A DNA stretch of 64,000 bases. Origin: Pseudomonas resinovorans NBRC 106553 (GTDB lineage: Bacteria; Pseudomonadota; Gammaproteobacteria; Pseudomonadales; Pseudomonadaceae). The DNA lies in contig NC_021499.1 of assembly GCF_000412695.1 (NCBI RefSeq), forward strand, positions 1-64,000. The letters are read 5' to 3'. A program made the translations under genes and the position numbers. Positions 1 to 11,156 of this stretch are shown here, in pieces; within the stretch, counting starts at the first letter, position 1, and the number at the start of each line of letters is the position of its first letter. The notes below the pieces were generated by a model, which had not been told where the DNA came from, ran no database searches, and saw nothing but the letters and a program-made list of their open reading frames with translations.

Positions 1-320
1 TTTAAAGAGACCGGCAATTCTAGTGAAACGCGACGTGCAGGTCAATTTCCAACCAACACCACTTGGTAGAAAGAAATATAGAAGGAAAAGGAATTTAAGA
101 AAGGCTGGTTATGTTTGTAGAAGCTGTGTCGGCCCCAGCCTGTGGAAAACTCCACAGGAGCTGCATTCTGCCTGTGCTTCAAGGCGCTAACAACCTTGTC
201 GACAAGAGGTGCCCTGGCTGTGGGGTGCTTGGGTAGAAGCTGGGGATGAAACGCCAGGTTACCCACAGGCTGGTTATGCAATCGGTTTTCCCCAACGCAC
301 AAGGCCGGTTTATTGGTAGG

Positions 321-329
321 TTATCCACA
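321..329 (+). promoter_or_regulatory. DnaA box
   Basis: A perfect TTATCCACA consensus lies on the plus strand in the oriC region. It is one of two perfect copies between the window start and dnaA. Confidence 0.85.
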
Positions 330-415
330 AGATTCATGCCAATCACCAGCAGCGCCCGTGCGGTGAATAACATCTTGATTTTATTCAACCATTGGCCCCT
401 TTTCGTGTGGATAAC

Positions 416-446
416 TATTCCTGCGGCGGCTACAATGACGGCTGAT
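416..446 (+). promoter_or_regulatory. dnaA promoter overlapped by a DnaA box
   Basis: A good -10 hexamer TACAAT lies at 441-446. Seventeen bases upstream a weak -35, TGGATA, lies at 418-423. A perfect reverse DnaA box (TGTGGATAA, 416-424) covers the -35, as expected for DnaA repressing its own gene. The transcript leader to the GTG at 484 would be about 30 nt. The hexamers are read by eye and the promoter is not proven. Confidence 0.6.
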
Positions 447-483
447 TTTTTGCGTCCGGCATCTTTCCGACTGGGGGACATCC

Positions 484-1947
484 GTGTCAGTGGAACTTTG
501 GCAGCAGTGCGTGGAGCTCTTGCGCGATGAGCTGCCTGCCCAGCAATTCAACACCTGGATCCGCCCATTGCAGGTTGAAGCCGATGGAGACGAGCTGCGC
601 GTTTACGCGCCCAACAGGTTCGTGCTCGATTGGGTCAACGAGAAGTACATGGGGCGGCTCCTCGAGTTGCTCGGCGAACGGGGCAATGGCCTGGCGCCCG
701 CCCTCTCCTTATTAATAGGCAGCAAACGCAGCCCGGCACCGCGCAAGGCACCACCGCCGCCGCCGCCGGTCATGGCTCCGCCGCCCCCTCCCGCACCCGC
801 GCCGTCGCAGATGCGCATCGAGACCGTGGACGAAAGTCGCGACAACCTCGATCCGCTGGCGTCCGTGGTATCCGCTCCGGCCATCCGTACCGAGCGTTCC
901 GTGCAAGTGGAGGGTGCGCTCAAGCACACCAGCTACCTGAACCGTACTTTCACCTTCGAGAACTTCGTCGAGGGCAAGTCCAACCAGCTGGCCCGCGCAG
1001 CGGCCTGGCAGGTGGCGGACAACCCCAAGCATGGTTACAACCCGCTGTTCCTCTATGGTGGTGTCGGCCTTGGCAAGACCCACCTGATGCACGCTGTGGG
1101 TAACCATCTGCTGAAGAAGAACCCGAATGCCAAGGTGGTCTACCTGCACTCCGAGCGTTTCGTGGCGGACATGGTCAAGGCCCTGCAGCTGAATGCCATC
1201 AACGAGTTCAAGCGCTTCTACCGTTCGGTCGACGCGTTGCTTATCGACGACATTCAATTCTTCGCCCGCAAGGAGCGTTCCCAGGAAGAGTTCTTCCATA
1301 CCTTCAACGCCCTGCTAGAGGGTGGTCAGCAGGTGATCCTCACCAGCGACCGCTATCCGAAGGAAATCGAAGGCCTGGAGGAGCGTCTGAAGTCCCGCTT
1401 CGGCTGGGGCCTCACCGTGGCCGTCGAGCCGCCTGAGCTGGAAACGCGTGTAGCGATCCTGATGAAGAAGGCCGAGCAGGCCAAGGTGGATCTACCCCAC
1501 GATGCGGCGTTCTTCATTGCCCAGCGCATACGCTCCAACGTGCGTGAGCTGGAGGGCGCGCTCAAGCGAGTGATCGCGCACGCTCACTTCATGGGTCGGG
1601 ACATCACGATCGAGTTGATCCGCGAGTCGCTCAAGGACCTTCTGGCCCTGCAGGACAAGCTGGTCAGCATCGACAATATCCAGCGCACGGTAGTCGAGTA
1701 CTACAAGATCAAGATGTCCGACATGCTCTCCAAGCGCCGCTCGCGCTCGGTGGCCAGGCCGCGACAGGTCGCGATGGCGTTGTCCAAGGAATTGACCAAC
1801 CACAGCTTGCCGGAAATCGGCGACGCTTTCGGCGGACGAGACCACACCACTGTGCTCCACGCCTGTCGTAAGATTGCGCAATTAAGGGAATCCGACGCGG
1901 ACATTCGCGAGGATTACAAGAATCTGCTGCGTACTTTGACCACCTGA
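484..1947 (+). CDS. dnaA: Chromosomal replication initiator protein DnaA
   Basis: DnaA is the AAA+ initiator that binds DnaA boxes and melts oriC. The 487-residue protein shows all four domains. The N-terminal helicase-loading region starts [16 protein letters not shown] strikingly proline-rich linker covers about residues 80-110. The AAA+ core has Walker A GGVGLGKT (192-199) and Walker B LLIDD (252-256). The C-terminal DNA-binding domain carries GGRDHTTV (450-457). The start is GTG at 484, because the reading MSVELWQQC matches the family N-terminus. It is the first gene of the dnaA-dnaN-recF-gyrB array, 29 nt before dnaN, and is likely autoregulated through the box over its -35. Confidence 0.98.
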   Translation: MSVELWQQCVELLRDELPAQQFNTWIRPLQVEADGDELRVYAPNRFVLDWVNEKYMGRLLELLGERGNGLAPALSLLIGSKRSPAPRKAPPPPPPVMAPPPPPAPAPSQMRIETVDESRDNLDPLASVVSAPAIRTERSVQVEGALKHTSYLNRTFTFENFVEGKSNQLARAAAWQVADNPKHGYNPLFLYGGVGLGKTHLMHAVGNHLLKKNPNAKVVYLHSERFVADMVKALQLNAINEFKRFYRSVDALLIDDIQFFARKERSQEEFFHTFNALLEGGQQVILTSDRYPKEIEGLEERLKSRFGWGLTVAVEPPELETRVAILMKKAEQAKVDLPHDAAFFIAQRIRSNVRELEGALKRVIAHAHFMGRDITIELIRESLKDLLALQDKLVSIDNIQRTVVEYYKIKMSDMLSKRRSRSVARPRQVAMALSKELTNHSLPEIGDAFGGRDHTTVLHACRKIAQLRESDADIREDYKNLLRTLTT

Positions 1948-1976
1948 TCGCAGCCCAAGAGGCAAGGGACTAGACC

Positions 1977-3080
1977 ATGCATTTCACAATTCAACGCGAA
2001 GCCCTGTTGAAACCCCTGCAACTGGTCGCCGGCGTCGTCGAGCGCCGCCAGACCTTGCCGGTCCTCTCCAACGTATTGCTGGTAGTCGAAGGCCAGCAGC
2101 TCTCGCTGACCGGTACCGACCTCGAGGTCGAACTGGTTGGACGGGTTGCCCTGGAAGAACCGGCTGAGCCAGGTGAGATCACCGTACCGGCGCGCAAACT
2201 GATGGACATCTGCAAGAGCCTGCCCAGCGATGCACTGATCGACATCCGTGTCGACGAGCAGAAGCTGCTGATCAAGGCAGGGCGCAGCCGCTTCACGCTT
2301 TCCACGCTGCCGGCCAACGACTTCCCCACCGTCGAGGAAGGCCCGGGTTCGCTGAACATCAGCCTGGTCCAGAGCAAACTGCGCCGCCTGATCGAGCGCA
2401 CCAGCTTCGCGATGGCTCAGCAGGATGTGCGTTACTACCTCAACGGCATGCTGCTGGAAGTGAATGCCGGCACCCTGCGCGCTGTTGCCACCGACGGTCA
2501 CCGCCTGGCCATGTGTGCCATGCAGACTGGTATCGAAGGTCTGGATCGCCACCAGGTGATCGTGCCGCGCAAGGGCATCCTGGAACTGGCGCGTCTGCTG
2601 ACCGAGCAGGACGGTGAAGTAGGTATCGTTCTGGGCCAACACCACATCCGCGCTACCACTGGCGAATTCACCTTCACCTCCAAGCTGGTGGACGGCAAGT
2701 TCCCGGACTACGAGCGTGTTCTGCCGCGTGGTGGCGACAAGCTGGTCGTTGGCGACCGTCAGGCTCTGCGCGAGGCGTTCAGCCGTACCGCGATCCTGTC
2801 CAACGAGAAGTACCGTGGCATTCGCCTGACCCTGGCGTCCGGCCTGCTGAAAATCCAGGCCAACAACCCGGAGCAGGAAGAGGCTGAGGAAGAAGTGGCC
2901 GTGGACTACAACGGCAGCAACCTGGAGATCGGCTTCAACGTGAGCTATCTCCTGGACGTGTTGGGCGTCATGTCCACCGAGCAGGTTCGTCTGATCCTGT
3001 CCGATGCCAACAGCAGTGCCCTGGTTCAGGAAGCCGACAACGACGATTCGTCCTACGTTGTCATGCCGATGCGCCTGTAA
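1977..3080 (+). CDS. dnaN: DNA polymerase III beta sliding clamp
   Basis: DnaN is the ring-shaped clamp that tethers DNA polymerase III to the template. It also docks MutS, Pol IV and Hda-type partners through its hydrophobic cleft. The 367-residue length is the family norm (three repeated clamp domains of about 120 residues). It begins [17 protein letters not shown] and ends with the conserved VMPMRL tail that forms part of the cleft. It lies 29 nt after dnaA and 7 nt before recF, which suggests co-transcription. Nothing is unusual about it. Confidence 0.98.
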   Translation: MHFTIQREALLKPLQLVAGVVERRQTLPVLSNVLLVVEGQQLSLTGTDLEVELVGRVALEEPAEPGEITVPARKLMDICKSLPSDALIDIRVDEQKLLIKAGRSRFTLSTLPANDFPTVEEGPGSLNISLVQSKLRRLIERTSFAMAQQDVRYYLNGMLLEVNAGTLRAVATDGHRLAMCAMQTGIEGLDRHQVIVPRKGILELARLLTEQDGEVGIVLGQHHIRATTGEFTFTSKLVDGKFPDYERVLPRGGDKLVVGDRQALREAFSRTAILSNEKYRGIRLTLASGLLKIQANNPEQEEAEEEVAVDYNGSNLEIGFNVSYLLDVLGVMSTEQVRLILSDANSSALVQEADNDDSSYVVMPMRL

Positions 3081-3087
3081 CGACTCA

Positions 3088-6611
<3,524 letters not shown>

Positions 6612-6621
6612 TCTGCACCTG

Positions 6622-6658
6622 CCATCGATCACCGCACTCACGCAGTGCTGATCGATGG
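6622..6658 (+). other. Long stem-loop just after gyrB
   Basis: Perfect 10-bp arms (6622-6631 and 6649-6658) enclose a second 5-bp stem (GCACT at 6634-6638 with AGTGC at 6644-6648). The structure starts 10 nt after the gyrB stop and precedes the terminator, so it would form at the 3' end of the gyrB mRNA. No U-tract follows it. Confidence 0.7.
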
Positions 6659-6672
6659 ATCGGATCCAGCGT

Positions 6673-6706
6673 AAAACCCCGGCCTCCGAGCCGGGGTTTT
6701 TCTTTT
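6673..6706 (+). terminator. Rho-independent terminator of gyrB
   Basis: An 11-bp stem has arms at 6673-6683 and 6690-6700, rich in GC at its top, and is followed by a T-rich run (TTTTTCTTTT). Confidence 0.9.
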
Positions 6707-6818
6707 CTGCAGTTGTCTTTGCAGACTTCACTTTACGACCAGGCAAGCGCACCTCGGGAAGCGCTATGCTCCCCTTGGCCAAATATCAGGGACGCGATCC
6801 ATGTCAGGGAATGTCTTC

Positions 6819-7772
6819 ATGAAGCTCGCTTCGCTCGCAAGCATTCTGGGTGTGACCCTCGTACTCAGTGCCTGCACCACTCCTTCCGTGACGGCACAGT
6901 CCTACGACCAGGTCTACGAGAGCTACCTGCAAGGTCACCTGGAGATGTTGAAGACCCAGGCGCCCTGGATGACCGAAGCCCAGCGGCTGGCCCATGCCAA
7001 GGCCCAGGCGGATGAAGTCATCAAGAGCCTGAAGGCGCAGGAGCGGTTGGGTGGTGTGGTTCCGCCAGTCCTGGTCCCATTGCTGCAGCCCCCTGCTGTC
7101 GACGCGTCCAAACCGGTGGAAGTGCCCCAGCCCGCGCAATCGGCCGCACAAACCCTGGTGCCGCAGCCGCAGCCCAGCGCCACATCTGCCCAGGCTGAAC
7201 CCACTACCCTCTCGAACGCTTCTTCCCAATCGGAGGCCCCCGTTACCGCGCCGGAGAAAGGTGCGCAGGAAGAGTCGCTCGCGGGAACCTATGTGATCGA
7301 GGGTGGGAGCTATTCGATGACCGTCGAGCAGGAGGGAAACGCCCTGGTGGTTGTCGACGGGAACAAACGCTCGCGCTACGAGCCACAAGGCGACGGCAGC
7401 TACCGGTACTACAACCCGGTTAGCGGGTCGACTTTCTCCCTGCGGTTCGACGACCACGGCCGGGTTGAAGCGGACCGCGTACCGTCGGAGGGCACGCCTT
7501 CCATCCTGGCGCGGGTGGATGCACCTATTGCCGCCGATGCGGCCACCGACAACCAGGCCCATCTCGCGATAGCGCAGCGCTACAGCGAGCTGGCACAGAA
7601 CGATCCCGACAACGCCCAGGCCTGGACCATGTGTGCTGCGGTCGCATTCAAGCGCAGCCAATCCGACGGCGAAGACTTTTCACGCTACGCCCGGCAGATG
7701 GCGGACAACCTCAAGCTGATGGATGCCAACGGCAATCCCTGTTCCGATGCCATTCCGGACGTCTACTGGTGA
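6819..7772 (+). CDS. Predicted outer-membrane or periplasmic lipoprotein, function unknown
   Basis: The 317-residue reading begins MKLASLASILGVTLVLSAC, a clean lipoprotein signal with lipobox LSAC. The ATG at 6819 is preceded by AGGGA with 8-nt spacing. An in-frame ATG at 6801 would add six residues before the signal and is less natural. The mature protein has a helical segment, a Pro/Gln/Ala-rich linker (about residues 90-150) and a small beta-rich region starting YVIEGGSYSMTVEQEG. The C-terminus (about 230-310) is TPR-like: AIAQRYSELAQNDPDNAQAW. I do not recognise the family. It stands alone between the gyrB terminator and the Nmad3-like gene. Confidence 0.75.
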   Translation: MKLASLASILGVTLVLSACTTPSVTAQSYDQVYESYLQGHLEMLKTQAPWMTEAQRLAHAKAQADEVIKSLKAQERLGGVVPPVLVPLLQPPAVDASKPVEVPQPAQSAAQTLVPQPQPSATSAQAEPTTLSNASSQSEAPVTAPEKGAQEESLAGTYVIEGGSYSMTVEQEGNALVVVDGNKRSRYEPQGDGSYRYYNPVSGSTFSLRFDDHGRVEADRVPSEGTPSILARVDAPIAADAATDNQAHLAIAQRYSELAQNDPDNAQAWTMCAAVAFKRSQSDGEDFSRYARQMADNLKLMDANGNPCSDAIPDVYW

Positions 7773-7852
7773 GCTGACACGCTCCGTGTCGGGCGCAAAG
7801 CATTCAACCAGAACTGAATCGGGTTGGTTCTGCAAAGGGGGAAAGTCAGGCG

Positions 7853-8704
7853 ATGCGTATCATCCTCAGCCGCAAGGGCTTCGATTCATCGGCTGGCGGC
7901 TTCCCAAGTCCAATTCTCCCGGATGGTCGACTGTGCTCGCTGCCCATCCCGGACCCGGCATCGTCGGTGAGCTATTCGAGCATCGATCACGACGGCATCG
8001 ACCTGGGCGAGTTGCTGGTCGGCCTGACCGGAGAGGCGTCCTGGCGAAGCCGGGGCGCTCACCTGGATCCGGACCTGCGTGCCGATGCGCTGCCACGCCG
8101 TCCTGGCTGGAAGCCTCTGCTCGGGCAGAGCGGCAGCGCTCAAGGGCATCTGCGCAACGAGGGAGTGGTACCGGGGGATCTGTTCCTGTTTTTCGGCTCC
8201 TTTCGCTCCGTCCAGACGATGAAGGATGGGTGGCGTTTTTGTCCGGAGCAGACGCCCATTCAGGTCATCTGGGGCTGGCTGCAGGTGAGTGAAATCCTCA
8301 AGGTCGATGAGCTGGCGGCGGACGCCATGGACTGGGCGCGTTATCACCCACACTTCAACTATGCGGCCGATACGACCAACACCCTGTACCTGGCCAGGGA
8401 CGAGCTGAGGGTGGAGGGCGTATCAACCCCGTATCCGGGCGCCGGCACCTTCCGCTATCTGCATGAGCGCCTGCAACTCACCGTACCCGGCTCCAGGCCG
8501 CAGACCCGCTGGCAGTTGCCGCTGTGCTTGGCACCCGCCGCAGGGCACACGGGGCTGAGCTTCCACCGCAACCCCTCTCGCTGGAGCCTGGAGGCTGATC
8601 GCTGCTTGCTGGATAGCGCATTCAGGGGGCAGGAATTCGTCTTTGACGCGACGGGCCAGAAGGCGGTGCTGGGCTGGGTCGAATCGCTGCTGGCGTGCGG
8701 CTGA
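7853..8704 (+). CDS. Nmad3-like (nucleotide modification associated) family protein
   Basis: This protein has 283 residues. Its N-terminus MRIILSRKGFDSSAGGFPSP, followed by PDG and SLPIPDP, is the hallmark I associate with the Nmad3 family, described around DNA-base-modification and phage-conflict loci. Further family-like segments are AHLDPDLR, GDLFLFFGSFR and IWGWLQVSEI. The biochemical activity is not established to my knowledge, so I give no reaction. The ATG at 7853 follows a purine-rich GGGGGA. Upstream is a lipoprotein gene and downstream an sRNA locus, with no methyltransferase or nuclease partner nearby. The family call is from memory of motifs and needs a profile search. Confidence 0.65.
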   Translation: MRIILSRKGFDSSAGGFPSPILPDGRLCSLPIPDPASSVSYSSIDHDGIDLGELLVGLTGEASWRSRGAHLDPDLRADALPRRPGWKPLLGQSGSAQGHLRNEGVVPGDLFLFFGSFRSVQTMKDGWRFCPEQTPIQVIWGWLQVSEILKVDELAADAMDWARYHPHFNYAADTTNTLYLARDELRVEGVSTPYPGAGTFRYLHERLQLTVPGSRPQTRWQLPLCLAPAAGHTGLSFHRNPSRWSLEADRCLLDSAFRGQEFVFDATGQKAVLGWVESLLACG

Positions 8705-8747
8705 TCCCGCGCCGCCCATTCAAGATTTTTTCCGTTACCTGGCAATG

Positions 8748-8799
8748 GGTTACGCCACGCCAACATGGGGTAACAATTGACCGTCAAAGCTGTTACCCC
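8748..8799. promoter_or_regulatory. CbrB-type upstream activating palindromes
   Basis: GGGGTAACA (8767-8775) and TGTTACCCC (8791-8799) form a perfect 9-bp inverted repeat with a 15-bp spacer. A further half-site GGTTAC at 8748-8753 pairs with the GTAACA at 8770-8775, and a GTTACC lies at 8734-8739. TGTTAC/GTAACA palindromes are the reported binding pattern of CbrB, the sigma54 activator of crcZ. The site sits about 140-190 bp upstream of the predicted transcript start, a typical enhancer distance. Confidence 0.7.
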
Positions 8800-8915
8800 A
8801 GGCTCGAGGCAGGGGTTCCCGGACGGGTCGTATGGGAACATTCTAGGGGGAGTGTAGGCCGCGTCTGAAAGCAGATTTTTTATAAATATATGATTTATAA
8901 GGACTTTATAATTTC

Positions 8916-8931
8916 TGGCACGACTCCTGCT
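8916..8931 (+). promoter_or_regulatory. Sigma54 (RpoN) promoter
   Basis: TGGCACGACTCCTGCT carries the invariant GG (8917-8918) and GC (8929-8930) separated by exactly 10 bp, with the classic TGGCACG -24 element. Transcription should begin near 8941-8943. Confidence 0.9.
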
Positions 8932-8941
8932 CTATATCTGG

Positions 8942-9290
8942 CACAACAACAATAAAAAGCTTCAAAAAGAATATTTCGACTCTGAAAAAACAAAAACAAC
9001 AGCCCAGAGAAGAAGCAAACCGATTTTTTTGGAGAGGGTGTGCCGTTCCGCACCCGGCAACTAGAGCAACAGAACAATAAAACTACCTTGAGGTAGCGGC
9101 GCTCCGGTTGGTTCAGAAATGACGATGGCATGATCAGCGTCCAAAAAAATCCGTTTGCCCTAGGTCCATGTTGGGACTAGCCAATTCTGACTCGTTGGAG
9201 TCAGTAGCGAAGAACAACAACGAACACGATAAAAACAACAACAATAAAAGAAAAACATTTGAGGGGAGCCCAGGCTCCCCTCAGTGCTTT
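8942..9290 (+). ncRNA. CrcZ/CrcY/CrcX-family small RNA (Hfq/Crc sequestering)
   Basis: This is an untranslated locus of about 345 nt, in the size range of CrcZ-type RNAs. It has a sigma54 promoter, CbrB-like sites upstream and a terminator hairpin. It contains repeated AAnAAnAA catabolite-activity motifs at 8945-8958, 8964-8971, 8989-8999, 9073-9080, 9213-9220 and 9231-9255. Such motifs bind the Hfq distal face with Crc, so the RNA titrates Hfq/Crc and relieves catabolite repression when CbrAB is active. Internal hairpins lie at about 9036-9055 and 9187-9204. The locus is not beside cbrB-pcnB, where canonical crcZ resides, so it is probably a second family member. The ORFs overlapping it on either strand are compositionally odd and dismissed. 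Confidence 0.87.
9261..9290 (+). terminator. Terminator of the Crc-type sRNA
   Basis: Ten-base arms GAGGGGAGCC (9261-9270) and GGCTCCCCTC (9273-9282) form a very stable hairpin immediately after the last A-rich motif. The T content behind it is modest (GTGCTTTCC). Confidence 0.75.
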
Positions 9291-9451
9291 CCGGCTTCCG
9301 CAAAATCATTCCCCACCAATTCTTCCCGAAACGCCCCTGGCGAGGTTTGCGCATGTGCCAATCTTGGGCGCGCCCCTCCCCCTGCCCGGACCGAGAAGGC
9401 TACCCTGGTGGCGATTTCAGGCCCGCTGGCGGCCATACGAAGGAGTGCACG

Positions 9452-9643
9452 ATGGATGAGGACAAGGGCGACGAACTGATCACCGATGAGGAGATCAGCG
9501 CCTACATGGTGAGGCAGTTGCGTTCAGGAAGGGTCAAGCCGGCGGTGCTGGTGGTGCTCACCGAAAAGAACTACCCGCAGGTGGACCGCGAGCGGATCAT
9601 CCGCTGCTTCAACGCGCTGGATTCGACCTACCTGAAAGGCTGA
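9452..9643 (+). CDS. Small conserved-looking protein, 63 residues, function unknown
   Basis: The ATG at 9452 is preceded by AAGGAG (9440-9445) with 6-nt spacing, far better than any upstream start in this frame. The product is soluble and charged, with a motif-like stretch LITDEEISAYMVRQLRSGR and an end RCFNALDSTYLKG. It has no signal peptide or membrane segment. I do not recognise the family. It lies between the sRNA terminator and two hairpins that follow its stop. Confidence 0.65.
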   Translation: MDEDKGDELITDEEISAYMVRQLRSGRVKPAVLVVLTEKNYPQVDRERIIRCFNALDSTYLKG

Positions 9644-9654
9644 CGCATGGCGGC

Positions 9655-9683
9655 AGCGAGAAATCGTTATGCACTTTCTCGCT
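9655..9683. other. Stem-loop after the small ORF
   Basis: Nine-base arms AGCGAGAAA (9655-9663) and TTTCTCGCT (9675-9683) flank an 11-nt loop. It is either a 3' end structure of the small ORF transcript or a repeat remnant. Confidence 0.5.
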
Positions 9684-9728
9684 AAGCCTTGGCGTAAATC
9701 TCAAAGCCTTGTAGCTCGGGGCGTGGAA

Positions 9729-9758
9729 CGGTGATTCGGACGAATCACCGATATTTTG
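9729..9758 (+). terminator. Candidate terminator hairpin between the small ORF and plsC
   Basis: Perfect 10-base arms (9729-9738 and 9741-9750) are followed on the plus strand by ATATTTTG. It separates the convergent small ORF and the acyltransferase gene. The two-base loop means the inner pairs would open. Confidence 0.55.
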
Positions 9759-9759
9759 C

Positions 9760-10542
9760 TCACAGCTTATCCACAGGCTCGGTGGATTGCTCGGGTGCCG
9801 CCGCCACGAGGGGGCCTTCGAGCTCGCGCTGCGTCGCTTCCACCCAGGCATAGGCGCGCTCGTTGAGCTCGGCGATGGCCCTTGGACCCTCCCCTTCGGC
9901 GTGCATGGCCGGGCCGATGACCACCTGAATGGTGCCAGGATGCTTGGCCCAGCCTTCCTTCGGCCAGAAATGGCCGGCGTTGTGCGCCACCGGCAGCACC
10001 GGCAGCCCGGCGTTGACCGCCAGTGCCGCGCCACCACGGGAAAACTTGCCCATCTGGCCCACCGGCACGCGGGTTCCCTCCGGGAAGATCAACACCCAGG
10101 CGCCCTGCTTGAGGCGCTCGTCGCCTTGCGCGGCCAGCTGCTTGAGGGCTGCCTTGGGGTTGCTGCGGTCGATGGCGATGGGTTTCATCAGCGCCATGGC
10201 CCAGCCGAAGAAGGGCACGCGCAGCAGCTCACGCTTGACCACCTGGCTGAGGGGCTCGAAGGCGCCGGAGAGGAAGAAGGTCTCCCAGGTGCTCTGGTGC
10301 TTGGCGAGGATCACGCAGGGACGTTCCGGCACGTTCTCCAGGCCTTTCACCTCGTAGCGCACCCCCACCATGACCTTGGCCAGCCAGACCGCGAAACGGC
10401 ACCAGCGGTACACGATGAAGCCGTAGCGCATGCGGAATGGCATGAAAGGCGCGAAAAAGAGGCTCAAGGTGCCCCAGATGAAGGCGCTCAACGACAGCAG
10501 CAGGTAGAAAAGGAAGGTTCTGATGGCCTGCACTGTCGTCAT
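9760..10542 (-). CDS. 1-acyl-sn-glycerol-3-phosphate acyltransferase (PlsC/LptA type)
   Basis: This is a membrane enzyme acylating lysophosphatidic acid in phospholipid synthesis. The ATG at 10542 gives 260 residues starting MTTVQAIRTFLFYLLLSL, with a hydrophobic N-terminal anchor (about residues 8-32). The upstream extension of the frame is rejected because it overlaps gmhB. The acyltransferase box reads KHQSTWE (81-87), an HX4E variant of the usual HX4D also found in related Pseudomonas proteins. The substrate-binding FPEGTR lies at 153-158. It lies 14 nt after gmhB on the same strand, and an orthologue occupies the same place downstream of gyrB in P. aeruginosa. Confidence 0.92.
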   Translation of the reverse strand: MTTVQAIRTFLFYLLLSLSAFIWGTLSLFFAPFMPFRMRYGFIVYRWCRFAVWLAKVMVGVRYEVKGLENVPERPCVILAKHQSTWETFFLSGAFEPLSQVVKRELLRVPFFGWAMALMKPIAIDRSNPKAALKQLAAQGDERLKQGAWVLIFPEGTRVPVGQMGKFSRGGAALAVNAGLPVLPVAHNAGHFWPKEGWAKHPGTIQVVIGPAMHAEGEGPRAIAELNERAYAWVEATQRELEGPLVAAAPEQSTEPVDKL

Positions 10543-10556
10543 GGGAGCTGTTGACC

Positions 10557-11087
10557 TTACTGAAGGAGATGTGTGGCGACTGCCGCCAGATCGTCGAATA
10601 CGAGGGTTCCCGCTGGCAAGGGCTTGGCCAGGGTACGTTCGCCCTTGCCGGTCTTCACCAGAACGGGCTGACAATCGACGGCCAACGCGGCGTCCAGGTC
10701 ACCACGGCTGTCGCCGACGAACCAGGTGCCAGCAAGGTCCACGCCATAGTGCTCGGCGATGCGCAGGAGCATACCGGGGCGCGGCTTGCGGCAGTCGCAG
10801 CCGTCGTCCGGGCCGTGGGGGCAGAACTGGATCACGCCTAGCTCGCCGCCCTGCTCCGCCACCAGCTGGCGCAGGCGCGCGTGCATGGCGTCGAGGGTAG
10901 CCAGGTCGTAGTAGCCGCGGGCGATGCCGGACTGGTTGGTGGCCACGGCGACAGTCCAACCGGCCTGGCTCAGCCGGGCGATGGCCGCAATGGCGCTGGG
11001 AATGGGGATCCATTCCTCAACGGATTTGATGTAGTCGTCGGAGTCCTGGTTGATGACGCCGTCGCGGTCGAGAATCAGAAGTTTCAT
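10557..11087 (-). CDS. gmhB: D-glycero-beta-D-manno-heptose-1,7-bisphosphate 7-phosphatase
   Basis: GmhB is a HAD-superfamily phosphatase of ADP-heptose synthesis for the LPS inner core. The 176-residue protein begins MKLLILDRDGVIN, with the catalytic Asp pair D7/D9. It contains the second motif VATNQSGIARG, the zinc-loop-type CPHGPDDGCDCRKP that marks GmhB among HAD enzymes, and GDSRGDLDAA. Length fits the family. It lies downstream of glyS across a stable hairpin and upstream of the acyltransferase, the order seen in other Pseudomonas. Confidence 0.93.
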   Translation of the reverse strand: MKLLILDRDGVINQDSDDYIKSVEEWIPIPSAIAAIARLSQAGWTVAVATNQSGIARGYYDLATLDAMHARLRQLVAEQGGELGVIQFCPHGPDDGCDCRKPRPGMLLRIAEHYGVDLAGTWFVGDSRGDLDAALAVDCQPVLVKTGKGERTLAKPLPAGTLVFDDLAAVATHLLQ

Positions 11088-11118
11088 AGAGAAGTCGCAC
11101 GCATCAAGCCACGGGCCT

Positions 11119-11148
11119 CGGGGCTGCAGGTCGCAACCTGCAGCCCCG
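11119..11148 (-). other. Stable stem-loop between glyS and gmhB
   Basis: A 13-bp perfect stem (11119-11131 with 11136-11148, loop CGCA) begins about 9 nt beyond the glyS stop. There is no T-run on the minus strand, so it may be a processing or stability element or a weak terminator. Confidence 0.6.
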
Positions 11149-11156
11149 GGACGGGA

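Larger units (their letters stand above)
1..483. other. oriC: oriC region upstream of dnaA
   Basis: This is non-coding sequence immediately 5' of dnaA, the usual Pseudomonas origin position. Two perfect DnaA boxes (TTATCCACA) lie at 321-329 (+) and 416-424 (-). One-mismatch boxes lie at 259-267 (+) and 141-149 (-). An A-rich, unwinding-prone tract spans about 61-115. The short overlapping ORFs here have no family resemblance and are dismissed. That this is the active origin is inferred from position and boxes. Confidence 0.85.

Noticed and set aside
42..530. Small ORFs in the oriC region
   Set aside because: They overlap each other and the DnaA boxes, have no ribosome sites or family features, and this region is the origin in all Pseudomonas.
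9168..9479. ORFs across the A-rich sRNA region on both strands (also 8895-9131 and 9160-9354)
   Set aside because: They consist of Asn/Lys-rich or Cys-rich low-complexity residues from the AAnAAnAA motifs, lack ribosome sites and contradict the promoter-terminator layout of an sRNA.
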